Of a stretch of 64,000 bases of DNA, positions 1-12,474 are shown piece after piece (the stretch's first letter is position 1; the number at the start of each line of letters is the position of its first letter). Under the pieces are notes generated by a model. It was not told where the DNA came from and searched no databases. It saw nothing but the letters and a program-made list of their open reading frames with translations. Source of the stretch: Scleroderma bovista (taxonomy: Eukaryota; Basidiomycota; Agaricomycetes; Boletales; Sclerodermataceae); NCBI GenBank assembly GCA_037178675.1, contig JAYMGJ010000035.1:52375-116374 (forward strand). Direction: 5' to 3'. Position numbers and translations under genes: made by a program.

Positions 1-191
1 GCGAGGCAACGCGTGTCGACCCACTGTCGCGCGCACACATTGTAAAGCTATCCAATTTCCCGTGATCTATGCGTACAGCTGTGTCCCGAAGGTCAAAGAT
101 TACAAGTCTTGCCAGTGTCTATAGTATTGAACTGGGTATCAGTCTACGAAAGCAACAATTCCTGCAAATGACAAAAGTGAGTCGGTCACCA

Positions 192-2066
<1,875 letters not shown>

Positions 2067-3114
2067 CGTTGAAGAGAAGGGTCGTGGAAGAAAGGTGAAA
2101 GGTGAAAAGTGTTACTCTGGATGAAAAAAGTTCGAAAGATGAAGGTTGAAATGGAACTTGAGGTTTTCGAACGTAAAACATCTCGAGCCCGCCAAAAGAG
2201 GGCCGAGGCCCGAACTATTGGGACCATGACACTAGTCTGAATCTCTCGAATGCATTCCAGCCTCAGATCATCGATGAACATCTCGTTCGCCGACTCTAGT
2301 CTGCCGGGGGCCCGTTTTAACTTGAAAAGCCCCTGCAAGGACCCAACAAAATATACATCCCGGGCCTGCATCGTGCAGAACTGGCGCACACGTCATCATA
2401 TAAGTACTGCACCTTGAAAGTTACACCTGGCACGTATCGGACATTTTTCACACTGTCAGGTTTTCCTCGTCAATGTGTGGCATGAATTTTTAGCAGGGTG
2501 TTGGGATCAGGTCTTGCTGTCCGGTGATCGGTCTATCGCCTGGTTCCAATTGTGTAGGAAAGAAAACGTGTGCTACAATCCGGTTTGAAGTCGTTGCATA
2601 CGGGATGAACCAAAAGCAAACGAAAAGGTATGTATTGCCTGAGAAACGTGATCGCAACATTCAATATTTATTGACCAAATGAGTTGCAGTTGGAGGTTTG
2701 GACTCGAGGACTCGCTCTACCGAGATGGTTTTATACAGAAAGGATGTCGTTTAGTTGGATCGCAACCTGTTGCCAAACTGACAAGCAAACACGACCTAAT
2801 CTCCCGAGGGCAGACCAAGGACTCGATGGAAGACAATCATTCTTTCTCGCGACAGATTCTCGCGGCTCCGACGTGATGCGGGCTGCCAATGTAACTATAG
2901 ATGACGACGACGACCCAGACAGCGGTGCGGTAACAGCTACATGGAGAGAGACGTATGCGGCGTTTAATTTTGCTCCGTACTGTAACACTAATTGCTACTT
3001 TCAAGCAGGAAATATGGATGCACTACTTATATTCAATTTGCTGTAAGTACGGTCAAGCAAACTTGGGTTTTGCTGATCTTCAATCGAGAATTTCGTTCCC
3101 TCTTTACCTCTCCT
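2067..3114. other. intergenic, no gene seen
   Basis: About 1 kb between the NDR kinase start and the stop of the zinc-finger gene. Open frames here are short, overlap on both strands, and show no motif. It should hold the kinase promoter and the 3' end of the zinc-finger transcript. Confidence 0.5.
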
Positions 3115-3742
3115 TCAGTCATTTTTTGATTTGTGCATACGCAGATGCTGATTAAGGTTGTCTTGTCGACTGAACTCCCGTTCACAGTCTGGGAATGTGC
3201 AGCGCCATGCTACAGGGGAGAAAAACACAAATATTTTAGTTCAAGTTACTATCCACGGAACCAAATAACGCACGTCTGTCATCCGTATGAATGGATCTTA
3301 TATGTCTCTTCAAATGCTCCCCACGCTTGAACTGTCCCCCGCAATATCCACAGATGTGCCTCCGATCCATACCTCCGCTCTGCATATCTGATGGTCCACA
3401 CGTAGGAACCTTCCTGCCGCGTGATTTCTTCATCATGTAAGGAACATGGATTTTTGTCATCTCATGGGTTTGTTCCAACTTCAGCGGGTCCACAGATGGT
3501 GCGAGGCCTGGCACGGGTTCACGGTAGTGTTCAGCCACAGGGGAAGTGAAGTCGGCATTCATAGATGAACCATGATCAATAGAAGAGTCCATACAGGCGG
3601 GTGAGGTAGATGATATTGCTGCAAAAGGGAAATCCATCGATATGTCCAGGGGGTTGGGGAAACCATTGTCCAAGTCATCCACCCCGAAGTGACCAGGATG
3701 ACCTGCATAGAGAAATAGGTTTGGGTCCCAGGACTCGGTCAT
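3115..3742 (-). CDS. two-finger C2H2 zinc-finger protein
   Basis: Probable DNA-binding regulator of 187 residues. Exon 1 (3274-3742) carries a Ser/Pro/Asp-rich N-terminus, a basic patch (MKKSRGRK) and finger 1, C-x2-C-x12-H-x4-H (CGYCGGQFKRGEHLKRHIRSIH). An intron at 3210-3273 (gtgcgt...ctgtag, 64 bp) interrupts the linker. Exon 2 (3115-3209) supplies finger 2: WRCTFPDCEREFSRQDNLNQ, then HLRMH, C-x4-C-x12-H-x3-H. Joined in phase the gene ends KSKND-stop. This tandem, with its RxDNLxQH second helix, resembles fungal Msn2/Com2-type C-terminal finger pairs. I chose Met at 3742 (MTESWDP, context accATGa). The frame is open further up to 3880, so a longer N-terminus or an upstream exon is possible. 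The target genes are unknown. Confidence 0.8.
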
Positions 3743-3966
3743 GGTTAACACGAGAACGAAGGTAAGGAGTTCCTCAAGTTCAGCTTGCCAGATTGATTCA
3801 AATTGGTTAACCCATAGGAGTCCAGTTGAGATTACCCCTCCCCGGCTATTAAACACTGTGGCACTGGACAAGTTATCCATGGATCCGGGATTGAAAGAGT
3901 CACTCAGGATATTTGCGATCTACAATGACCAGATATAGAAGTCATCGAATAAGCGAGGAAGGGTGG

Positions 3967-4826
3967 TCAGCGAATGAAATTCAAGTTTTCCGAGACACTC
4001 TTCTCCTCCGGCGTTGCCTGTTCGTCAACTTCATCGCCGAAGAATGACACTGCAGAAGACGTAAAAGGCCATCCATACTCTAGGAGATATGAAAAAGTGC
4101 ATGCCAGACGTCTCCTTCGTTCAGCCATGAACGCAGTTCCGCCGGATCTATGGTTTCCAAATTGCTACTTATGCTCCGTGCTCACTACATAATTCACATG
4201 CCCTCTGTGATATTTGCGATCATCATGGGATGGGCTGAGATCACAGCATTTCACTCGATCATGGCTCAGAGCGGAGATCATGTACAGTGTGGCAAGGTAA
4301 GTAATAACTCCTATCTGAAACGAAAGTCCAAGATCGCAAACCCTCAAGACCAAAAATACCCAGGTAAACGAAGTCGCTGGCAAGTTGTCCCTCTGCTTGG
4401 CTGAAAACAGGCACCGTTATAGTATGCCATTGTATGGTACCCACTACTTGCGTCAGGTGTACTATCCGGTATACCCTGAGCATGGGAGACAGATGTTTGT
4501 ACTCGTCCAGCGCTGCGGCAGGTGTAGGATGAGGGGCATGCTTCTGGTGGACCGATTGCGACACGGAGGAATGACCTGATGACGAGCCAGTGACTGGTCC
4601 GTCTGGTCGGAGTGACGCGGTGCCAACTAGCAAGTGGAACAGGGAGTGGAACGGGCAGCTCGACCGCGCAGTGTCGGTAGAACGGATTGGGGACGCATAT
4701 TACATCGAGACGTATTTCGTGGCTGACTGCGGTGCGGCGCGCTATGGCGTGTCCGCAGTGCTGTTCCGCGAACTGCGCAGCATATTCTGAGAATGATGGA
4801 GGAGTCCATTGATCGTACTGATGCAT
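3967..4826 (-). CDS. hypothetical protein, uncertain multi-exon model
   Basis: Coding-like stretches lie in several minus-strand frames. A Met at 4826 opens MHQYDQWTPPSFSEYAAQF. A donor-acceptor pair (gtaata...ttgctag, about 77 bp, near 4635-4710) may join it to a Ser/His/Pro-rich stretch around 4480-4630 (SSSGHSSVSQSVHQKHAPH). A C-terminal stretch with acidic residues ends in SVSENLNFIR-stop at 3967. The phases do not all agree, and the 4140-4340 part is not resolved. No family was recognised. It lies just upstream of the C2H2 gene on the same strand and could be its 5' portion instead of a separate gene. Treat the span as a pointer to likely coding sequence, not as a gene model. Confidence 0.3.
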
Positions 4827-4829
4827 GGC

Positions 4830-7480
4830 ATCGGGTTGTTCCTTTCCTGATAGGCTTGATTCCGCTTTGTGGGACGCAACTTTGTGAACGATTCAGAGTG
4901 GAAAGACTGCATCATGGTTTGCAGAGGTTGCTGAATTGAATCACTCGATTTCCCCATTCCTACTTTCTCTACTTGCACATCCTTTTCGTTCTTCACAGAC
5001 CACCCAGCTCACTTCCTGGTCTCCCTTCGACGTCTTCCACACGCCCCCCAAGGCGAATAAGCCATTCTTTATTGTCTATCCGGGTATGTATACGTCTCCC
5101 GATGGCATGGCACATTGATGGAGGGTCCATGACTCAGCGAGCTCCAACTAGATGAGACGACGAGAGTATACGAGCTCAGGGAGAAACATTCGAGAGTGCT
5201 GTCCAATGGAGGCTAATAGTCGAACTTCGACACGGGGATAACGGTGCTGCCGCGGATTTAGTTCGGAGATAGTTCAATGTGATCGTGGCAGTGGTGGCGT
5301 TATGTAAGCAAATTGGTGTCCAACTTGGCGGGAGGGGGTGGGGAAGGTTGGTAAAAGTTTTCTACTTTTGCTGGCTGGTGTGGAGTATTAAGGTCTGTTT
5401 AGGAGTCTTAAGTGGGACCTTCGGGGACCGCTGTCACAACCTCGGCGCTAATGCCAACTGCCAATCCATCCCCCCGCCGATATTTAGTGAATGGTCCTGA
5501 TTGACAATCTGCTTTGCCCGTAGGCGCAATCGTCGAATTCATGTTATTGCCGCAACGAGGGCTCTCATTTTTTACCTGGGAAGATAGGTAGCTCAGTTTG
5601 GATCAAGATCACATATGAGTCCGGGACACCAAGAAAGATGCATTCATGCCTAAAAAAGCATAAGGCTCACATCAATTAAGTAATGGTTATGACTCTGGCA
5701 CATAGTAAACTGTTTGACGATCTAGGATTATAGTTTATCTATAGAGCTACAGGTTTCACATATCGATCAATGATTTGAGGCTTCCTGCACTATGCAAGCT
5801 TCGAGAGAAAAAAGGCGGACTTGGGCATCTTTGGCAGATCTCGCGACAGTAGCAGCGCAGAAGCTGTCAAAGGGAACAAGAAGCCTTGGGCAAGTTTTGT
5901 GGAATATAGTACAATAATGTAGCCAAATTTGTCCTGTCAACGATAAAAAAAGAAAGGGGGAGGCCTATTTTCGACTTTCGCTGCCCTCGGTAGGTCCGAT
6001 ATGCACCTACTATTATCAGAGATGTAGGCTAGTCAGCAACAGTGACTTGAGGACCAAATAATTGCCCAATCTAGGTTCCAGACAGTCGATATATGGCCCG
6101 CATTTAGGTCTCATTTAGAAAGAGAGCACGAACTGAATTTCATATAGTCAACAACGTAAACAAGACCGAGCAAAGCAAGGCATTACTTGTCAATCTTCCT
6201 CTACTGTCTTCAGAGTAGCAGTCTAATTACCCTAGTCACCCCATCTTAACTGTCTGGAACGCAACACATCGTCAAGGTTCTGAACACACTGCGCGATTCT
6301 TTCATACCTCGTTCGTTCCTGAAATGAAGTCCTAGATCACATACATTCTTGAATATGCTATTTCCGCATCCGTGTAATGGAGTGGGATTTTCTGCATCGG
6401 ATCGCGCGGGGACTGGGATGTTGGCGTTGAGAAGAACATATCTTCGAGATCCCGACAGTGCACACCTCACCTCGTAGGGCATCTAGACTCTGGAGCTTTT
6501 CTTGCGATCCCGTGCCAAGTATTTGACGGCCACTCAGTTGACTGCTTTCTAGCATCCAGGCAGGTGAGAAATAGGGCATAATAGAGCGTGAATGAGGACC
6601 ATACATTGTAGATAGGTCCACTCAACGGCGTGCCACCTGAGCATGTGGTCGAGCGCTGCTGTTACTACTCTGACAGAATGCTCTTCGAGTGGAAATCCGG
6701 TGACAAGGAAAGGGAATCCAGTTGGAAACCAGCTGAATGGGGCCCATAACACGTAAAATGGAGATGAATGGCCATGTGATTGAAGGAAAGCGGTAGTCTC
6801 ATCGGTTGGGAACTTTCATGTAGCCCAATTCCTGCTAGATCAACGTTATCGATCATGGTCCCCGATTCAAATTAAAACGACTTTACCGAAGGTGTACATC
6901 CCTTTGAAAGACCGACTATCTTCCTTGTCGTTGAGGCAGACTAGTCTGACCAACTCTGAAGGTCACCAACCCTGTCCCGAATGCGCCTAGCCTCTAGATT
7001 TGGTTCATTATCTGCCTCGATGGGTTTCTCCTGTTCACTACAATCATTCAAGTTGTGATCTTAGTACCAAGAATTTGGTATCGATAGACTGAATAAGGCA
7101 GATAGTATCAACTGACAATAAGTAGTGAACGAGCTACCTTCGTTCAGCTCGCCCAAATGGTTGTTAGTGTTCACTGTACCTCCACACATCGGATACTTAT
7201 TATGAATCCTGATCGTGCGTTGTTATAGCATACACCTGTAATCATGAGTGTAGGGCCATAGTCCTGATGTGATTCAGTATATGTGCAATGAGAAGATATT
7301 CAGATCAGGAACACAGGCTAAAATATGCCCTCCACGTTGCAGTTCTGAATATCTTGCCAATGAGGGGATCTGTGACGAACGCTAGGCTGCACAGCTGCTG
7401 CAAAGGGAAATCGTTTGTTTGGATCCCAAGCTTTTGCCAAACAAACGCCAGACCCTCGCCAGTACATAATATTCCATAGC
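4830..7480. other. gene-poor stretch, no gene supported
   Basis: About 2.6 kb with no long open frame and no recognisable domain. Base composition is more AT-rich than the flanks in 5520-7300. Minus-strand frames at 6246-6860 are open for 60-90 codons each but do not join into a known family. It contains the Prp4 promoter at its right end. Confidence 0.5.
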
Positions 7481-9430
7481 ATGACGGAACTCACACTCGA
7501 ATCCTTAATCGACGATGGAAACTACCTTGGCTCCGAGCGGGCCAGGCTGGAAAGCAAGGCCATCCTGGACGAGCTGGAGCGCAAAAAGAAAGCACGCAAC
7601 TTGGCCGTTCCTACGGACGACAATCGCGTCAAAGCAAGACTACGTGAACTTGGTGAACCTATAACGCTGTTCGGTGAAAGAGTACGTGGTATTATTTATC
7701 TGATGCAGCGTATCTGACTTCTACGTTCCACAGCAAGCCGACCGCAGAGACCGTCTGATATATGTCCTGTCTCAAATCAATGCTGCTCGGGGGGACGACA
7801 TACAAATGGAAGAGGAATCTTCGGAAGAGAGCGCAGACGAGGTATCAGTCGTTTCTATTTCTCTGCTCTATGCTATGTTCTGAGTCCCGTCCAGGAAGAA
7901 TTCTACACTCCAGGCAGTCTTGAACTGCTTGAAGCGCGGAGACGCTTAGCAGAGTATTCCCTGCCCAGGTTGGATTTTACACGATAGGCGGTACTAGTAA
8001 GGTGCTTACAACGTCCACTCGATCACTGTTACAGAGCTCAAACCCGAATCGCCCAGCAGAGGATAGATAGCAAATTGCCACTTGGTCGCATCATCGATCT
8101 ACGCAAAAAGATTTTCGCGGAAGTCAAGGTATGTTCGAGGGCAAACACGCGATGTATATATCTTGTATCGCTCAGACACTTGGTAGCGGTTCAGCAACCT
8201 AGGATCCCAGATAGGCGACGAGAGACCAATAGCTCAGGTGCGATTTTCACCAAACAGCAAGTTCCTTGCGACGGGGAGCTGGTCTGGGACAGTCAAGATC
8301 TGGAATGTACCATCATGTACAACATCGCGAGTCTTACGTGGTACGTTCATCAGTCTGGTCTAAGTTTCAAATATCTCAGAGTGCCGTAGGCCACGGTGAT
8401 CGTGTAGGAGGGGTCGCATGGCACCCGCAAGCAACACTGACACAAGGTGAAGATGTAGTGAACTTGGCGTCTGGAGCAGGGGACATGAATGTCAATCTAT
8501 GGTCACTGACCGGGTGAGCGTAGTCTTTCTTGCTACACGATCGGTTGCACTAAACCGACAAGTGATGCGCCCTTGGCAGTTCTCAAAGGCCATGCGGACC
8601 GCGTGTGCAGAGTTGCGTTTCATCCATCCGGCAACTATGTCGCATCAGCCTCCTTTGATACCACCTGGCGACTCTGGGATGTCACAACGGCGAGTGAATT
8701 GCTTCTGCAGGAGGGCCACTCGAAAGAAGTGTATTCTGTCGAGTTCCAAGACGATGGATCCTTGGTCGCCTCAGGGTATGCCACTGGTCTCTTCAGCCAG
8801 CGGACAGACACTCACGCTGCGTCTTAGGGGCCTCGACGCAATTGGAAGGGTGTGGGACCTTCGGACTGGACGGACCGCGATGGTGCTCGACGGTCACGTA
8901 CAAGCCATATTCGGAATAGCCTTTTCCCCCAATGGGTAGGTTTCCATTCCTGGCTTCAGGGTCGCTCTCTGATTGGTAAATCTACTAGTTATCAAATAGC
9001 CACCGGCGCCGGTGACGACACGGTCCGGATATGGGACATCCGCTCGCTGAAAGCTCTCTACACGATTCCCGCCCATGTATCCAATGTATCTGACGTCCGC
9101 TTCTTCCGTGGCGACGCCCTCCCAATGCGCACAGTGCATGGAGATGGGGACGTAAACATGAATGGCCTCGATGGGAACGCAGAGAAGAGCAACGACAAAG
9201 ACGAGACCCCGGAAGAATGGAGATACAGGTCGGGTCTCTACTTTGCAAGCGCTGGCTACGATGGCTTCGTGAAGCTGTGGAGTGCAGACGATTGGCAGTT
9301 ACTCCGCACCCTTACGACAGATGCGGGGAAAGTTATGTCTGTTGATCTATCAAGTGACGGGCGTTTGCTTGCCTCGGGCACTTATAATCGCAATTTCCAG
9401 TTATTCGCACCAGACGATGTTCCTGCATAG
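7481..9430 (+). CDS. prp4: U4/U6 small nuclear ribonucleoprotein Prp4 (WD40)
   Basis: Component of the U4/U6 di-snRNP, needed for spliceosome assembly in the nucleus. The start at 7481 (atagc[14 protein letters not shown]) precedes the PRP4/SFM motif ([20 protein letters not shown]) that is diagnostic of this family. Then come an acidic linker, [20 protein letters not shown], and the basic block [14 protein letters not shown]. Seven WD40 blades follow, e.g. [61 protein letters not shown], ending [16 protein letters not shown]. There is an acidic insert of about 40 residues between blades 5 and 6 (near 9140-9215, [19 protein letters not shown]). At least 7 introns. It converges on the Mbp1-like gene; the two stops are about 113 bp apart, so the 3' UTRs probably overlap. 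Confidence 0.93.
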
Positions 9431-9543
9431 CAGTGTGTGCACTAATGATTGCAAAAGTTCGCTTTGAGTGTAATACATTGCAAGAATATGATATAATAAG
9501 GATGTGTGCACGTGAGACGATATGCAACGGAACACAAACTGAA

Positions 9544-12354
9544 TTAGATCACACCGTCCCTGACCTACATAAAGTTTGGCGGATATCGAGTCAGTTGGCA
9601 AAAAAAACTGTATTGCTTCAGGGTAGACGGAATACTTACCTTCTGCATGAATCCAGACACCCGAACAATATCCACGATTTTCGCCTCGCTTTCCATCGCG
9701 ATCACAAGGTTTTCCAGCATCTGAACAAACAAACCCAGTAAATAAAAAGGGTACATTGATCAGCCAGACTACCACCGAACGACTCACGTCCTCCACTTTG
9801 TCGATTGGAATCCCGGTGCAGAGTGCAACGATTCGCTTGCACTGGTACTCCTTCTCTGCGCTTGCACCTTGCAATGACTTTAGTCTTGCCTCCAACAGTT
9901 CTTCCATCCTTACGTGCCACATCTTCAACCGTCGCAATCGGATCAAGCTTGCTGCAGTGTCTGCTGTCGGTATCGGAGGATCGATCTCTACGTTGAAAGG
10001 AACATCCGTCGACCCCGCCACAGCTGCCATGGTCGAACTGGGACCCCGCCATTGGAATGCCGGGCCCGCAGTTGTGGACGCATCCTGCCCAACAAGGTCC
10101 GTACGACCTGTGCAATCGAAACCATCCTCCTCGGAAATAGCTTTTTCGAGGTTCCGTATTCGTTGGTGGACCTGGTCAAGCTCTGCACACCGACTCTGCC
10201 AGAGCTGTATTTGCTTGCGCTGCTCCGAGAGCTCACGCGTAGCCGCACGGAGATGTGCTTGAGTGACATCTAGGCTTTCCTGCTTCGACTTAACCTCAAT
10301 AGAAAAGTCTGCGCTCAATCCTTGGATCATCGTAGTCATTTCTGTAAAGGAGGTGAATAAAAGGCGATGAGCGGAGGATATGGAACCTGCCTGCGATGAT
10401 GTCCTGGCTTTTCTGTATTGGTGCTGAAGGCCCTGAACGTAACGACGACAGTATATCCTCAGCGCGAGGACCCCCACTCAGCTCCTGTGAAATGTTTAGT
10501 GGTCATTGGCCGTGATCCATGCGTGCGGAGATGCATACCTCCACCTCTACTCCAAAGTCGCCAGGTCGGAGGCCGAGCTTGTTCGGCAGTAGTCGATTAG
10601 CACCGACATCCAGTAACGTCCTAACCAAACTCCTGTTGCCCACTCGGGCGGCGATGTTTAGGGCGGTATCGCCGTGCTCGTCTTGCAGGTCAACTATCGA
10701 CTTGAAATCTCCACCTTGATGCTGTGCCACCCACATGAAGATCTGGTCCAGGTAATACCGCGCACACACGGTTCGCCCTTGGACACCGGCGTAATACATG
10801 ATATGATGCAAAACGGATTTTCGGGAGGTGTCGACGGTACGAATGGATTGGTGTAAGGACGTAACAATGGTATAAAAACTTTGTTGCCCAAAGTTATGCG
10901 TGTCAATCGATGCACGCATGAGAGGTGTCTCCCCCGCGAAGTTGCCGCGATGAATATCAGCGCCACCAGCAATAAGGTGATCGACGATGTTTTGCCGAGC
11001 CATGCTTGCGGCAAGGTGCAGGGCTGTGTGACCTTTGTCGTCAAGGATGGTGTCTACATGGACAGGCAGTGATGGATCAGGGGTAAGTTCGCGTAGGAGT
11101 TCAAGGACAGGTGCTGGATCATCTTGGCGGCAGATGGCAGCAATGAGTTGGGCGCGGCGTGGGTCACGTAGGACAGAAAGGTCCTGAAGGGTGGCGGGTT
11201 TGGTGGAGAAACGGACGTGACCATCGCCATCCACTCCATTCATCAATTTGCCATTCATTGATGTTGCGACGCTTGGTGCGCGTGATGAACTGTTCTGGCT
11301 TTGTGGCTTGGGTGAGGCCACGTTCATGGTGGAAATGTGGCGAACAAGAGGCAGGAGGGCGGACTGGGAGTTCGGCGTAGGTTGTTGCAATTGAGGTGCA
11401 TCATGTGACGATGGGGTGTGATCTCTTCGGGCGCGTTTGTTTGGGGGCGGACCGTCGTCTTCATGAGGCTCAGAGGGCGGTCTTGATCTATCTGCCATCT
11501 GGATGTCTGCGGGAGCGTCCAACAGCGGTTGCGACGACCTTTGTAGAGGGGATGGGTGAAACCCCGTTTGACCGGCAGCGATTACCTCTGAATCAGAGCG
11601 AGCTCGCTTGAGAGATTGCTGAAGTGAAGCGATTGACGACACACCCGGTGGCTGGGCATAGTTACCCTGATATGACGTGTGTGAATATGCTGTCGACCTT
11701 GAGGGGACAGAAGACGTAGATGGAGTGAAGAGCCCTTGAGCACGTCCTTGGTTAAGAAGGCGGAGTGCCGATCCGGGCATGATGGGAGGTGGGGCAAGAC
11801 TAGACTGTGAATAAGATTGGGAAGTTCCGAGTCCAGAGAAGGAGGAGGAAGCGGAAAGCGGCCTTGGGGAGGCAGCATTGGTTGTGGCGGGAAGAGATCC
11901 CAGAGAGGTGGTGCCGGGTGTGAAGTCGAACAGCGGTGTGAGGAGAGGGGCAACACCGTACTGGGCTGCAATCTCACGGCCGCGCTCGAGAGGGATCCTA
12001 TACGAATGATTAGTGCAAGGACATTGCAAGGTGATTGCGCATACCAGGTGCCCTGGTATTTGCCATAGCCGCCCTGGACGATTTCGTGCTTTCCGGGGAG
12101 AATTTCTTTCTCGAGAATCTTTGTGCGTCTGCCCTTCTCGATGCCTGCTACCTTGAGGATTTGGGTGGCATTGACAAACGAGTCGCCGCGACGACGCATG
12201 ACGGCGATGCCGCGCACCATGCACTCATACACCTGACGCGAGCGTGTCAGCTGGGCAGAGGGAGAGAGAGAGAACATACCTGCACAGAGGAGTAGACTGC
12301 ATTGTATATTTTGACGGGGGGCGACTGCCCGGGGTTGCGTTGGACGCCCTGCAT
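9544..12354 (-). CDS. APSES/KilA-N transcription factor with ankyrin repeats (Mbp1/Res-like MBF subunit)
   Basis: DNA-binding subunit of an MBF-type G1/S regulator. Exon 1 from Met 12354 ([19 protein letters not shown]) splices into the APSES/KilA-N domain ([49 protein letters not shown]) near 12250-11990. A long Ser/Pro-rich linker follows. Ankyrin repeats lie near 11130-10550 ([40 protein letters not shown]). A coiled coil ([20 protein letters not shown]) and the Mbp1-type tail ([12 protein letters not shown], then [20 protein letters not shown]) follow. A last intron (gtaagt...atgtag) leads to VRDGVI-stop at 9544. This is the full domain order of the family. Only one APSES gene is visible here, so its Swi6-like partner lies elsewhere. 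MCB-type sites lie just upstream of its own start. Confidence 0.93.
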
Positions 12355-12375
12355 TCGCTCAGCGGGTACGGCGGC

Positions 12376-12404
12376 ACGCGAGAACGCGACTCACGCCGAC
12401 GCGT
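12376..12404. promoter_or_regulatory. cluster of three MCB-type (WCGCGW) sites
   Basis: ACGCGA at 12376-12381, ACGCGA at 12384-12389 and the perfect MCB ACGCGT at 12399-12404. They sit in the 120-bp divergent promoter between the Mbp1-like start (12354, minus) and the Yvc1-like start (12475, plus). In yeasts ACGCGT is the site bound by MBF through its APSES domain. The clustering is seen directly; that this factor binds its own promoter is inference. Confidence 0.5.
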
Positions 12405-12474
12405 GCTTGTCGGAGATCGAAATGGGTGGGGCAGCCGTCACGATGCCATTCAACGCACTTGCTCGTTAGTCGCC

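Noticed and set aside
6246..6860. Overlapping minus-strand frames that hinted at a P450 or other enzyme fragment
   Set aside because: No heme-binding FxxGxxxC, ExxR or other family motif; the frames do not join with splice signals. Likely chance.
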